From NCBI RefSeq assembly GCF_001269385.1, contig NZ_CXOO01000044.1, positions 1 through 51,049 on the forward strand: DNA of 51,049 nucleotides, in the 5' to 3' direction. Numbering within the stretch: position 1 is the first letter of the stretch; each line of letters begins with the position of its first letter. Position numbers and translations under genes: made by a program. This document shows, piece by piece, positions 28,990 to 38,487 of the stretch. The notes beneath the pieces are model-generated. The model was not told where the DNA came from. It did no database searches and was given only the letters and a program-made list of their open reading frames with translations. Origin of the DNA: Limnohabitans sp. DM1. Lineage in GTDB: Bacteria; Pseudomonadota; Gammaproteobacteria; Burkholderiales; Burkholderiaceae_C.

Positions 28990-29676
28990 CGCAGAAAGTT
29001 TAATACGTTCGCCATGTCCTCGGGCATTTTGGCCATTGTGCCCGCGCATGCCTTCAGTTTGGCGGACTTGAGCGCCGGGGATGCCTCACAAGGCATGAAG
29101 CTGGCCTTGGAAAAAGGCGCCAGTGCGGCGATTGGTTTGCTCGGGGTTCAAGATGGCTTCATGGGCAATGACAAAGTGCGAATTGGCTTGCCGGATGCCT
29201 TGAACAAGGGCGCGAGAATGCTCAAGACGCTGGGCATGGGCCAGCAACTCGATGCTTTGACCTTGCAAATGAACCGCGCCGCCGAACAGGCTGTGCCCTT
29301 GGCCCAAAAGGCCTTGATGCAGTCGATACAGACCATGTCGGTGCAAGACGCCAAGGGCATTTTGAAGGGGGGCGACACAGCGGTCACCCAATTCTTTGTG
29401 GACAAGACGCGTGCGCCCTTGAGTGCGCAATTCTTGCCCCAGGTCACACAGGTGTTGGGCCAATTGGGCGTGGTGGAGCAATTCAATGCGGTGGCGGGCA
29501 AGTTGTCCAGCATGGGTCTGGTGCCCAAAGACAAAGCATTGTTGGAAAACCACGTCACCGGTAAAACCCTGGATGGGCTGTATTACATGATTGGCGAAGA
29601 GGAAAAAAAGATCCGCCAAAACCCGGCTCAGGCGGGCAGTGCCTTGCTCAGCAAGGTGTTTGGCGCATTGCGCTGA
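28978..29676 (+). CDS. DUF4197 domain protein, probably exported
   Basis: 232 residues from GTG 28978, which has AGGGAG at a good distance and gives an N-terminus with HRRKFNTFAMSSGILAIVPAHA, a twin-arginine or Sec-like signal. ATG 29014 is the alternative but leaves a very short signal. DUF4197 features include LALEKGASAAIGLLG, FMGNDKVRIGLPD, and GLYYMIGEEEKKIRQNPAQA near the end. The family is periplasmic or outer-membrane associated with unknown role. With the GTG start it overlaps the TlpA gene by 12 bases on opposite strands. Confidence 0.85.
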   Translation: MVLHRRKFNTFAMSSGILAIVPAHAFSLADLSAGDASQGMKLALEKGASAAIGLLGVQDGFMGNDKVRIGLPDALNKGARMLKTLGMGQQLDALTLQMNRAAEQAVPLAQKALMQSIQTMSVQDAKGILKGGDTAVTQFFVDKTRAPLSAQFLPQVTQVLGQLGVVEQFNAVAGKLSSMGLVPKDKALLENHVTGKTLDGLYYMIGEEEKKIRQNPAQAGSALLSKVFGALR

Positions 29677-29709
29677 GTGTGCCCACTCAGGCGTCAAACG
29701 AAAAAGGCT

Positions 29710-30438
29710 TTAAAGCAAGGACAACAAGCGCTGGACCAAGCCATCCGGGTCACTGACCATGGGGTCATGACCGGTGTGCATCTCCAGCACTTGTGAGCCC
29801 GGCAGCCAAGCGCCGTCCCAGAATTTGGGGTCCACCATGCGCAGGCGGCTGACATCGATGGTGCCCAAGGGCGGGGTGGTGCAGTTGATGAAGGTGCGCG
29901 GCACGCTGGCCACGCGTTGGGGGTCAAAGTCGAGCACTTGGGAGTAGGGGCCGCCCGGGTGTGGGGTTTGGCGTCTTTGCACCCAGGCGTGGTCGGCATC
30001 ACTCAAGCCAAAAACCGACGGGTCTGGCGCAGGGAAAGCATGCAGGGGATCGGCTTGCGCCGCAGCGATGCGGGCATTGCGGGTGGCGCTGGCGTGGGTG
30101 CTGCTCCAGCTTTCGCCGGGTTTGGGCAGCACCGCGTCCAGATAGACCAAGTGGCGCAGGCGCTCGGGCCTGCGGTCGGCCACAGCCGTGCCCAGCATGC
30201 CGGCATAGGAGTGCACCACCAGCACCACGTCGTCCATCTCTTCGGCGTCCATGGCGGCCATCACGTCCGTGATGTGGGTTTCCAGATGGATGCCTGGGCT
30301 GAGCAAGTGAGCGCGCTCACCGACTCCAGTTAGGGTGACGGCATGGACGCGGTGCCCAGCACCCATCAGGCCCGGCACCACACGCTGCCAACACCAAGCC
30401 CCGTGCCACGCGCCATGCACCAGTAAAAAGTTGGCCAT
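29710..30438 (-). CDS. Alpha/beta hydrolase (EstC/MenH-like)
   Basis: 242 residues. The oxyanion loop FLLVHGAWHGAWCW is typical of the plant-esterase-like group, the nucleophile is in VHSYAG, and the histidine in MHTGHDPM. The gene begins at the stop of the CoA-transferase gene (ATG and TGA share a base at 30438), so the two are co-translated. It may cleave an ester or thioester linked to the CoA-transferase pathway; no substrate can be named. Confidence 0.88.
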   Translation of the reverse strand: MANFLLVHGAWHGAWCWQRVVPGLMGAGHRVHAVTLTGVGERAHLLSPGIHLETHITDVMAAMDAEEMDDVVLVVHSYAGMLGTAVADRRPERLRHLVYLDAVLPKPGESWSSTHASATRNARIAAAQADPLHAFPAPDPSVFGLSDADHAWVQRRQTPHPGGPYSQVLDFDPQRVASVPRTFINCTTPPLGTIDVSRLRMVDPKFWDGAWLPGSQVLEMHTGHDPMVSDPDGLVQRLLSLL

Positions 30439-31682
30439 CAGATCACCCCTTTACCGCGCAGGGGTCCGAGTTTTTCGGCGTTCCAGCCCAGCACTTCGGC
30501 CAAGACTTCGGCGGTGTGTTGGCCCAGCATGGGCGGCGGCAAGTCCTGGCGCACGGGGGTGCGGCTCATCTTGATCGGGCTGGCCACCAGTTTCAGATCG
30601 GGCTTGATCGGGTGTTGCCAATCTTGCACCATGCCACGGGCCTGGATTTGCGGGTCCACAAAGACCTCGCTCAGGGTGTTGATGGCTCCGCAGGGCACCT
30701 TGGCCGCTTCAAGGGCCGCCAGCCAGTCGGCCTTGGTGCGGGTTTTCAGGATGCCCTCCAGCAGGGGCACCAGGGTGTCGCGGTGACGCACGCGTTGGGT
30801 GTTTTGGGCGTAGCGCGGGTCCTGCGCCAGCTCGGGGCAGTTGGCCACGGCGCAGAACTTGGCAAATTGCCCATCGTTGCCCACCGCCAAGATCAAGTGG
30901 TCGCGGCTGCCAGGCGCAGCGCCCGGTGGGGCCATGACCTCGAACACTTGGTAGGGCACGATGTTTTGGTGTGCGTTGCCTGCGCGGCCCGGCGTTTTGC
31001 CGCTGACCAGGTAATTGGAGCCCAAATTGGCGAGCATGGCGACTTGCGTGTCGAGCAAGGCCATGTCAACCATCTGGCCCTCGCCCGTGCGCTCGGCGTG
31101 GCGAAGGGCCGCCAAAATCGCCACCGTGGCGTACATGCCGGTGAACAGGTCGGCCACGGCGACGCCCACTTTTTGCGGGCCGCCGCCCAAGTCATCGCGT
31201 TCACCGGTCACACTCATCAGGCCGCCGATGCCTTGCACCGCATAGTCGTAGCCCGCCCGCTCACGGTAAGGGCCGGTTTGGCCAAAGCCGGTCACGCTGC
31301 AATAGACCAACTTGGGGTTCAAGGCACTCAGGCTGGCGTAGTCCAAGCCATAACGGGCCATGTCGCCGACCTTGAAGTTCTCCACAAACACATCGCAGTG
31401 CAGAACCAGTTCGCGGATCAGCGCTTGGCCCTCGGGCTGGGCGATGTCGCAGGTCACCGATCGCTTGTTGCGGTTGGCGCCCAAATAGTAGGCGGCCTCG
31501 GCGGTGTCCTGGCCTTGCGCGTCCTTCAAGAAGGGTGGCCCCCAGGTGCGGGTGTCGTCGCCCGTGCCGGGGCGTTCGATCTTGATGACATCAGCCCCCA
31601 GATCGGCCAAGGTCTGGGTACACCAGGGGCCCGCCAGAACGCGGGAGAGGTCGAGAACGCGGATGCCGTCGAGTGAGTTCAT
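30438..31682 (-). CDS. Class III CoA-transferase (CaiB/Frc family)
   Basis: 414 residues from ATG 31682. It begins MNSLDGIRVLDLSRVLAGPW, the standard family start. The catalytic aspartate is in VDMALLDTQVAML (~residue 170), and YDYAVQGIGGLMSVTGE is the usual substrate-region motif. It transfers CoA between acyl groups, for example formyl, succinyl or carnitine thioesters. It is in an operon with the alpha/beta hydrolase and divergent from the lipoprotein gene at 31736. Confidence 0.92.
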   Translation of the reverse strand: MNSLDGIRVLDLSRVLAGPWCTQTLADLGADVIKIERPGTGDDTRTWGPPFLKDAQGQDTAEAAYYLGANRNKRSVTCDIAQPEGQALIRELVLHCDVFVENFKVGDMARYGLDYASLSALNPKLVYCSVTGFGQTGPYRERAGYDYAVQGIGGLMSVTGERDDLGGGPQKVGVAVADLFTGMYATVAILAALRHAERTGEGQMVDMALLDTQVAMLANLGSNYLVSGKTPGRAGNAHQNIVPYQVFEVMAPPGAAPGSRDHLILAVGNDGQFAKFCAVANCPELAQDPRYAQNTQRVRHRDTLVPLLEGILKTRTKADWLAALEAAKVPCGAINTLSEVFVDPQIQARGMVQDWQHPIKPDLKLVASPIKMSRTPVRQDLPPPMLGQHTAEVLAEVLGWNAEKLGPLRGKGVI

Positions 31683-31735
31683 GGGGCACATTGTCGCCAA
31701 AACCCAATGCGGCCGCTGATCAGGATAATCACCCC

Positions 31736-32284
31736 ATGCGAATCTATTCCTCGGCCCTTGTGGCCAGCCTCTTCGGGGCCCTGACTTTGAGCGCTTGCAG
31801 CCCCGCCCAGAACTGGCGCGACGTGGCTTTTGAGGGCAGTGCGCTCAAAGTTCAACTGCCCTGCAAACCCGACCGAACCGCCCGCAGCGTGCCTTTGGGC
31901 GGCGTGCCTGTGGATTTGCAAGTGGTGGGCTGCGAAAGCGGCACGGCCATGGTGGCGGTGATGAGTGCGCCCTTGCCTGCCGGCGCTGATACCAGCGTGG
32001 TGATGGTCGCCTGGCAAAAAGCCACCCTGGACAATGCCCGCGTGACCCAGCCCTTGGCCGCCGGGCAGCAGCAGGCTTGGCAGCGGCCGGGCCAGTTGCC
32101 CTTGGCGACGTCTGTGCGGGTGCAAGCCCAGGGCCAGCGGGCCAATGGCGAGCCGGTGAACATGGACGCCGTGTGGGGGGCGGTGGCCGAAGGTGAGCGG
32201 GTGAGGCTGGTCCATGCCGTGGTCTACGACCGCAAAATCCCGGCGGAATTGGCCAACACTTTGTTTGAAAGCATCCAGCCATGA
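31736..32284 (+). CDS. Putative lipoprotein, unknown function
   Basis: 182 residues from ATG 31736. The signal MRIYSSALVASLFGALTLSAC ends in an LSAC lipobox, so the mature part is a membrane-anchored protein. The rest (FEGSALKVQLPCKPDRTAR, then a repetitive Ala/Gln/Val-rich region) is not a family I recognise; a similar small type occurs in Comamonadaceae. The stop overlaps the MFS start (ATGA), so they may act together. Confidence 0.75.
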   Translation: MRIYSSALVASLFGALTLSACSPAQNWRDVAFEGSALKVQLPCKPDRTARSVPLGGVPVDLQVVGCESGTAMVAVMSAPLPAGADTSVVMVAWQKATLDNARVTQPLAAGQQQAWQRPGQLPLATSVRVQAQGQRANGEPVNMDAVWGAVAEGERVRLVHAVVYDRKIPAELANTLFESIQP

Positions 32285-33543
32285 GCGACAACACTTTGGC
32301 GCATCCTGACCACTTGCCGCGCCGCATGGCGGTGGTGGTGTTTTTGGCCTTCGCGCTGGCCTACTTTTTCTCGGCTTTGGTGCGGGCGATTACCGCCACC
32401 TTGTCGCCCACCTTGACCACCGAATTCAGCCTGAGCGCGCAAGACCTCGGGCTGCTGGCAGGGGGATACTTCCTGGGCTTTTCGCTGACTCAGCTGCCCT
32501 TGGGGCGCTGGCTGGATCAGCACGGCCCGAAAAAAGTAATCCTGGCTTTTTTGAGTTTTGCGGTGCTCGGTTGCCTGGCCTTTTCCTGGGCCGACAGTTT
32601 TCATGGCCTGCTGGCCGCACGCGTGCTGTGCGGCATGGGCGTGAGCGCCTGCCTCATGGCACCGCTGACGGGCTACCGGCGCTGGTTTGATGCCAGCACC
32701 CAACTGCGCACCAACTCCTGGATGCTGATGACCGGCTCTTTGGGCATGCTGGCGGCCACCTTGCCGGTGCAGTGGCTCATGCCCATCTGGGGCTGGCGTG
32801 CCCTGTTTGTGATGCTGGGCGTGATGATCGCCATCGCCATGCTCTTGATCGCCCTGTTGGTGCCGGTGTGGAAAACAGGCACGCAGACGGCAGCTGCCGC
32901 GCAGACGCCGCCCGACGACAATGGCAGTTACCGCGAAATCTGGCGCAGCGCTTATTTTTGGCGGATGACGCCCATCGGCTTTTTCACCTACGGCGGCATG
33001 GTGGCCATTCAGACCCTGTGGGCAGGTCCGTGGATGACCCAAGTGGCGGGCTGGACAGCGGGCGAAGCGGCCCAAGGCTTGTTTCTCATCAATCTGGCCA
33101 TGCTCGTGAGTTTTTGGTTGTGGGGTTTGATCACGCCGGGCTTGGCCCGCCGGGGCATCCCGGTCGAGCGCCTGATTGCCTGGGGCGTGCCCTTGAGTTT
33201 TTTGATGATCGGCGCATTGGTCTGGATGGGGCCGGCAGTTGGTTCTGGCGCCGCAATAGGAGTGGCCTTGTTCTGCGTGACCAGCACCTTTGTGGCTTTG
33301 GCTCAACCTGCCGTGGGCATGGCTTTTCCCTCACATCTGGCCGGACGCGCTCTTTCGGCCTACAACCTGGTGGTGTTTGCAGGCATTTTTGTGGTGCAGT
33401 GGGGTATCGGCTTGCTGGTCGATGCCGGTCTTGGCATGGGGCTGACCAAGCCGGCTGCTTACCAAGCTGCACTGGCCAGTTTTGGCGTTTGTTCCGTACT
33501 CTCCTGGCTTTACTTCATGCTGAAAAAGCCAGTTCAGCCCTGA
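32281..33543 (+). CDS. Major facilitator superfamily transporter
   Basis: 420 residues with twelve predicted helices. GRWLDQHGPKKV is the MFS motif A between helices 2 and 3. The N-terminus runs FLAFALAYFFSALVRAITAT, seen in sugar/organic-acid MFS members. The substrate is unknown. It overlaps the lipoprotein gene by four bases and precedes the PTS genes by 13 bases. Confidence 0.9.
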   Translation: MSDNTLAHPDHLPRRMAVVVFLAFALAYFFSALVRAITATLSPTLTTEFSLSAQDLGLLAGGYFLGFSLTQLPLGRWLDQHGPKKVILAFLSFAVLGCLAFSWADSFHGLLAARVLCGMGVSACLMAPLTGYRRWFDASTQLRTNSWMLMTGSLGMLAATLPVQWLMPIWGWRALFVMLGVMIAIAMLLIALLVPVWKTGTQTAAAAQTPPDDNGSYREIWRSAYFWRMTPIGFFTYGGMVAIQTLWAGPWMTQVAGWTAGEAAQGLFLINLAMLVSFWLWGLITPGLARRGIPVERLIAWGVPLSFLMIGALVWMGPAVGSGAAIGVALFCVTSTFVALAQPAVGMAFPSHLAGRALSAYNLVVFAGIFVVQWGIGLLVDAGLGMGLTKPAAYQAALASFGVCSVLSWLYFMLKKPVQP

Positions 33544-33556
33544 TAATGCCAACCTC

Positions 33557-34000
33557 ATGATCGGCATCCTCATCATTGCTCACGCCCCATTGGCCAGCGC
33601 TTTGCGCGACTGTGCTTTGCACGTGTTTCCGGATTGCGCTGCCGGGGTTCTGGCGATCGACGTGCTGCCCAACGACTCGCCAGAAACCAGTCTGACCAGG
33701 GCGCGTGAAGCCATTGCTGCTTTGGATACGCCCGAAGTCTTGCTGCTCAGCGACGTCTTTGGCGCGACACCTTGCAACGTGGCTCAGCAACTCAACGACG
33801 ACCAGCACACGCGGCTGGTGGCGGGTGCCAATTTACCCATGTTGTTGCGCAGTGTTTGCTACCGCCATGAAAGCTTAGAGGCCTTGGCCAACCGCGCGCA
33901 CGCTGGCGGTACACAAGGCGTGATGCCCGTGGGCAGCACGGCCCCCCAAAACCAAACAGGAAAGAGACATGCCCCAAGCCACCACGACCATCAGCAATAA
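33557..34000 (+). CDS. PTS EIIA component, mannose-family
   Basis: 147 residues. The phosphorylated histidine is in IIAHAPLAS at residues 7-9, with LLLSDVFGATPCNVA as the usual second motif. The last ~25 residues (TGKRHAPSHHDHQQ) are a His-rich tail made by overlap with the start of ptsH: the two frames share 32 bases. No EIIB or EIIC gene is adjacent, so it likely serves regulation rather than sugar uptake. Confidence 0.92.
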   Translation: MIGILIIAHAPLASALRDCALHVFPDCAAGVLAIDVLPNDSPETSLTRAREAIAALDTPEVLLLSDVFGATPCNVAQQLNDDQHTRLVAGANLPMLLRSVCYRHESLEALANRAHAGGTQGVMPVGSTAPQNQTGKRHAPSHHDHQQ

Positions 34001-34238
34001 ACTGGGGTTGCATGCCCGGGCCTCGGCCAAGCTGACCAAGCTGGCGGGCAGTTTCCCCTGTGAGGTCTGGCTGAGCAAGGGTGAACGCCGCATTAATGCC
34101 AAAAGCATCATGGGGGTGATGATGCTGGCTGCCGGTATCGGCAGCGAGGTTGTACTCGAAACCGCAGGCGAGCGTGAGCACGAGGCACTTGATGCGCTGC
34201 TGGCATTGATTGCCGACAAGTTTGGTGAAGGCGAGTGA
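33969..34238 (+). CDS. ptsH: Phosphocarrier protein HPr
   Basis: 89 residues. The active histidine is in GLHARASAKL (His15 position), and the regulatory serine lies in NAKSIMGVMML (Ser46 position). It takes phosphate from EI and gives it to EIIA. The Ser46 motif means control by an HPr kinase is possible. It overlaps the EIIA gene by 32 bases and precedes ptsI by 40. Confidence 0.96.
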   Translation: MPQATTTISNKLGLHARASAKLTKLAGSFPCEVWLSKGERRINAKSIMGVMMLAAGIGSEVVLETAGEREHEALDALLALIADKFGEGE

Positions 34239-34278
34239 AGGTGTTACTCGCTAAAAGACGACCCATGGAGTCACTGCG

Positions 34279-36027
34279 ATGACCTTCAGCGTTCATGGTT
34301 TGGCAGTAGCTCGGGGCATTGCGATTGGCCGTGCTGTACTGATGGCTTCCAGCCGCGTCGATGTGGCGCACTATTTCATCAAGCCAGAGCAAGTGCCGAC
34401 CGAGATCGACCGCATGCGTTCAGCCCGCGATGCCGTGATCGACGAACTACAACGCTTGCAACTCGACATGCCCAAAGATGCGCCACACGAGTTGGCTGCG
34501 TTGCTGGATGTGCACCTGATGTTGCTGATGGACGAAGAACTCAACACCAGTGTGGTGCATTGGATCAAGGAGCGTTTGTACAACGCCGAATGGGCGTTGA
34601 GCAGCCAGCTCGAAATCATTGCGCGTCAGTTTGACGAGATGGACGATCCGTATCTTCGCGAGAGAAAAGCCGATGTGGAGCAGGTCGCAGAGCGTGTGCT
34701 GCACAGCCTCAAGGGTACGGGCTCGCTGGTGACCAAGGTCACCCGCCCCACGCGGCCCCAACAAGAGTTGCAGCTGGGTGACACCGACGTGCCCTTGGTC
34801 TTGATTGCCCACGATTTGTCGCCCGCCGACATGCTGCAGTTCAAGCAAAGTGTGTTCACCGGGTTTGTGACCGATGTGGGCGGCAAAACCTCCCATACGG
34901 CCATCGTCGCGCGCAGTCTGGACATTCCTGCTGTTGTGGGTGCCCGCACCGCCAGTCAGCTGATCAAGCAAGACGACTGGGTCATCATCGACGGCGATGC
35001 GGGCGTAGTCATCGTCGATCCGTCACCGATCATCTTGGCCGACTATGGTTTCAAGCAACGACAGGGCGACCTGGAGCGTGAGCGGCTGGCCCGATTGCGC
35101 CACACCCCGGCGGTCACGCTCGATGGCCAAAAAATCGAATTGCTGGCCAACATCGAGATGCCTGAAGACACCGCTGCCGCGATCACCGCGGGGGCTGTGG
35201 GCGTGGGCTTGTTCCGCAGCGAATTCCTTTTCATGGGCCGCAAGGGTGATTTGCCTGGCGAGGATGAGCAATACCAGGCTTACCGCCGTGCCGTAGACGG
35301 CATGAATGGCTTACCGGTCACCATCCGTACGGTCGACGTGGGGGCGGACAAACCCATTGATGAGGTGCGCCGCGATGCCGCGCACCTGAACCCTGCTTTG
35401 GGCTTGCGGGCTATCCGTTGGAGTCTGGCGGACCCCGCCATGTTCTTGACGCAGTTGCGGGCCATCTTGCGTGCCGCTGCCCACGGTAAAGTCAATTTGC
35501 TCATTCCCATGTTGGCGCATGGCAGCGAAATTCGCCAAACCATGGGCTTGATCGACCAGGCCCGCCACGAATTGGATCGACGAGGCGTGGCCTATGGACC
35601 TGTGCATCTGGGGGCCATGATCGAGATCCCGGCGGCCGCTTTGTCCTTGCGGCTCTTTCTCAAGTACTTTGATTTCCTCTCCATCGGGACCAACGACTTG
35701 ATCCAGTACACCTTGGCCATTGACCGGGCCGATGAATCGGTGGCGCACTTGTACGACCCACTTCACCCTGCTGTCTTGCGCCTGATTGCCGACACCATTG
35801 TCGAGTGTCAAAGACAGGGCAAGGGCGTGTCGGTCTGCGGAGAAATGGCGGGTGATGTGACCATGACCCGTTTGCTGCTGGGTTTGGGTTTGCGCAGTTT
35901 TTCTATGCACCCGTCTCAGATTCTGTCGGTCAAACACCAGGTGCTGAGGTCAGACACCGCCAAGCTGGCGCTATGGGCGGGCCAGGTGCTGGACTCGGAA
36001 GATCCCGCCAGCTGCATGACCACTTGA
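34279..36027 (+). CDS. ptsI: PTS enzyme I (phosphoenolpyruvate-protein phosphotransferase)
   Basis: 582 residues. The phosphohistidine is in GGKTSHTAIVARS, the PEP domain carries GLFRSEFLFMGR, and the catalytic cysteine sits in SVCGEMAGD near the C-terminus. It starts the phosphate relay from PEP. Together with the two upstream genes it makes a minimal PTS of EI, HPr and EIIA-Man, a design known in Betaproteobacteria for regulation rather than uptake. Confidence 0.97.
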   Translation: MTFSVHGLAVARGIAIGRAVLMASSRVDVAHYFIKPEQVPTEIDRMRSARDAVIDELQRLQLDMPKDAPHELAALLDVHLMLLMDEELNTSVVHWIKERLYNAEWALSSQLEIIARQFDEMDDPYLRERKADVEQVAERVLHSLKGTGSLVTKVTRPTRPQQELQLGDTDVPLVLIAHDLSPADMLQFKQSVFTGFVTDVGGKTSHTAIVARSLDIPAVVGARTASQLIKQDDWVIIDGDAGVVIVDPSPIILADYGFKQRQGDLERERLARLRHTPAVTLDGQKIELLANIEMPEDTAAAITAGAVGVGLFRSEFLFMGRKGDLPGEDEQYQAYRRAVDGMNGLPVTIRTVDVGADKPIDEVRRDAAHLNPALGLRAIRWSLADPAMFLTQLRAILRAAAHGKVNLLIPMLAHGSEIRQTMGLIDQARHELDRRGVAYGPVHLGAMIEIPAAALSLRLFLKYFDFLSIGTNDLIQYTLAIDRADESVAHLYDPLHPAVLRLIADTIVECQRQGKGVSVCGEMAGDVTMTRLLLGLGLRSFSMHPSQILSVKHQVLRSDTAKLALWAGQVLDSEDPASCMTT

Positions 36028-36030
36028 GCG

Positions 36031-36915
36031 TCAGGTCTTGGCGATTTTGTCTTGCGTGAGGGTGTCGAAATCGCTCGCGTCATGGCGTTCGTGCAACTGG
36101 CTCTCGGGTGCCCCGATGACCCGGTTGACCATACGTCCGCGTTGCACGGCAGGGCGTTGTGCCAACTCATCAGCCCAGCGGTTGACGTGTTCGTACTCGT
36201 GCACCTGCAAAAATTCTCCTGCTTCGTACATGGTGCCCTTGGCCATGCCGCCGTACCAAGGCCAGATGGCAATGTCTGCGATGGTGTAGTCGTCGCCGGC
36301 AATGAAGCGGCTCTCGGCCAAACGCCGGTTCAGCACATCCATCTCGCGCTTGACTTCCATGGCAAATCGGTCGATGGCGTATTCGATCTTGAACGGCGCA
36401 TAGGCATAAAAATGCCCAAAGCCACCGCCCAGATAAGGGGCGCTGCCCATTTGCCAGAACAGCCATGACAGGCATTCGGCACGTTGGGCTGGATCGGTGG
36501 GCACCAAGGCACCAAACTTTTCGGCCAAGTACAACAAGATGGACCCCGACTCGAACACCCGCACCGGTTTTTCGCCGCTGTAATCGAGCAGAGCCGGGAT
36601 TTTGGAGTTCGGGTTGACATTCACAAAGCCGCTGCTGAATTGCTGGCCCTCCTGGATGCGGATCAACCAGGCATCGTATTCGGCACCCGAATGCCCCAGG
36701 GCCAACAACTCTTCGAGCATGACGGTGACCTTGACGCCGTTGGGGGTTCCCAGCGAATACAGCTGCAGCGGGTGTTTGCCGCGTGGCAGTTCCTGCTCGT
36801 GTGTGGGGCCGGCAATGGGGCGGTTGATGTTGGCAAATCGCCCACCGTTGGCCTTGTTCCAGGTCCAGACTTTGGGGGGGGTGTAGGCGGTGGCGTCAGG
36901 GGGGGTGTCGGTCAT
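36031..36915 (-). CDS. yghU: YghU-type glutathione S-transferase (disulfide-bond oxidoreductase)
   Basis: 294 residues. The N-terminal PPKVWTWNKANGGRFANINRP is diagnostic of YghU. The thioredoxin-like part has LYSLGTPNGVKVTVMLEE, NPNSKIPAL and the ESGSILLYL block; the helical domain follows with FIAGDDYTIADIAIWPW. YghU binds two glutathiones and acts on disulfides. Convergent with ptsI, only three bases apart. Confidence 0.93.
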   Translation of the reverse strand: MTDTPPDATAYTPPKVWTWNKANGGRFANINRPIAGPTHEQELPRGKHPLQLYSLGTPNGVKVTVMLEELLALGHSGAEYDAWLIRIQEGQQFSSGFVNVNPNSKIPALLDYSGEKPVRVFESGSILLYLAEKFGALVPTDPAQRAECLSWLFWQMGSAPYLGGGFGHFYAYAPFKIEYAIDRFAMEVKREMDVLNRRLAESRFIAGDDYTIADIAIWPWYGGMAKGTMYEAGEFLQVHEYEHVNRWADELAQRPAVQRGRMVNRVIGAPESQLHERHDASDFDTLTQDKIAKT

Positions 36916-37136
36916 GGGGGCTTTGAGGTAGAGGGCGTGAGCGCCTTGGGTGGGGCAAGTTTAGGGGAAAAGCCCGTTCCTCGCAGCGCTGGCACCCGGC
37001 CCAGGCGTTGACCGATTCCATGCGTGATGGTGCGGGCCTTGTGATCACTGAAACTCATTTTTTAAAAGACTATTGACGAGCAAGTCGCCTTTGCCCTCAT
37101 GACAAAACCATCCGCCAAAGGCTGACCTGTCAAGCC

Positions 37137-37400
37137 TTGCAGCAAGAGGCGGTTAGCGCCGACCCACAAGACGAATGGGCACAGGCCGAAAGCCGCACCG
37201 ATGCCTTGTTGGCGCCATCTGGCCTGCACATCGCCCTTTTTTTCATTGAAGCAGAAACCAATCGGCCAGTTCCCATCGAGGTCACGAGGGACTCCAATGG
37301 GGGTGAGGTCGTCCTGTACTTCTCAGACCAGTTGGCCCACAGTGCGCATGCCCGCCCTGCCCACTTCGACTTTTTCGGTGAGGCTCATGGGGCCGAATGA
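37137..37400 (+). CDS. Small hypothetical protein, doubtful
   Basis: 87 residues from a TTG with no clear ribosome binding site. The frame stays open upstream to 37077, and ATG 37099 is in another frame that stops after eight codons. The product (SGLHIALFFIEAETNRPVP, then VLYFSDQLAHSAHARP) matches nothing I know. It overlaps the tail of the CPBP gene by 16 bases on the other strand. It may be a decayed gene or chance. Confidence 0.3.
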   Translation: MQQEAVSADPQDEWAQAESRTDALLAPSGLHIALFFIEAETNRPVPIEVTRDSNGGEVVLYFSDQLAHSAHARPAHFDFFGEAHGAE

Positions 37401-38233
37401 GCAGATGGGTGTTTTGGGGCACGCCAAAGCATGATGACTGCAGCGCCGAGGCAGAACACAACGGCCAGGATCGAGCTTTCGATCCCGAAGCTGCCGCCCG
37501 TCAGGATTTCTGGCCCCGACATTTGGGCTTTGACGAGACCGGTGGTCTGGATGCCAGAGGTGGGCAACCCATAAAGTCCGCTTTGACTGAAATTCCAGGC
37601 GAAGTGGATGCCGATGGCCAGCCAGAGTGTGCGCGTGAGAAGGTAGGCAGCTCCAAGGAGCACGCCGGCTTCGAGCCCAATGGCCAGACTGGACCAGAGC
37701 GTGGCGCCAGGATTGACGATGTGCACCAGACCAAAAAGGACGCCGGATGCCAACAGCGCGACCCAGCTGCCCAGCCATTCTTGGAGCAGTCTGAAGATGA
37801 GTGCGCGGAACATGATTTCTTCCAAGAAGGCCGGCACGAGGCCGACCATCAGTGAACCGGCCATGGCGTGCAGGCCGTTGTAGGCCGTGATTTGGTAAAA
37901 ACCTTGCCAGTAGAGCACGGCGACGGCGCTGCTCATCAGCAACCAGCCGATCAGCAGGCCATAGAGTGTGTGGGGAACGGCCTGGTTCAAGGCCAATTCG
38001 TTGACGGGTCGTTTTTCGATCAGTCGGACAAACAGGATGTAGCTCAAGATGCCACAGCACAACACGGCGGTGCCACCAACTATCTCTGCCGCCCCCATCC
38101 ATTCGAGCATGACAATTCTTGCGCCCATCGTCCCAAGTGATACGAAGACCATGCCCAGGACCAAACGGACAAGTGGGTGTTTCAGAAGGCGATAAGTGAG
38201 TGAATTTTCAGTATTGGTCGGCAGTGATTTCAT
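37385..38233 (-). CDS. CPBP-family intramembrane glutamic endopeptidase
   Basis: 282 residues with about seven helices. The three CPBP motifs are in order: EEIMFRALIFR (catalytic EE and R), FGLVHIVNP (first His) and HFAWN (second His). Related to Rce1 and the bacteriocin-immunity proteases. The substrate is unknown. The 254 bases upstream (38234-38487), shared with lipA, hold one small hairpin (CGGTGA-GCCTG-TCACCG, 38358-38374) and no T run. Confidence 0.9.
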   Translation of the reverse strand: MKSLPTNTENSLTYRLLKHPLVRLVLGMVFVSLGTMGARIVMLEWMGAAEIVGGTAVLCCGILSYILFVRLIEKRPVNELALNQAVPHTLYGLLIGWLLMSSAVAVLYWQGFYQITAYNGLHAMAGSLMVGLVPAFLEEIMFRALIFRLLQEWLGSWVALLASGVLFGLVHIVNPGATLWSSLAIGLEAGVLLGAAYLLTRTLWLAIGIHFAWNFSQSGLYGLPTSGIQTTGLVKAQMSGPEILTGGSFGIESSILAVVFCLGAAVIMLWRAPKHPSAHSAP

Positions 38234-38487
38234 GCTTTGGAAATTTATTCCAGGGTGTTTGAATGCTTGTGAGAACCTTGCTGAGTTCGGGAAAAACTTG
38301 TGCCAAGGCCTTGCTCAGTTTTTTTCTGACACCATGGCATTCAAGGACAAAGCAGGCCGGTGAGCCTGTCACCGCGCCTTTTGTTCGGCAGCACCGCCTT
38401 TAGCGACTTCAAAGGCCTGCAGAAGAGGGCTGCTTGAAACCCGAGGGCACGTAGGCTGGCCTGCCCAGGTGCTTGGTCGCTGGTGGG

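Noticed and set aside
38358..38374. Terminator between lipA and the CPBP gene
   Set aside because: The hairpin is short and has no T run on either strand; lipA and CPBP run the same way, so it may be a weak signal but cannot be called.
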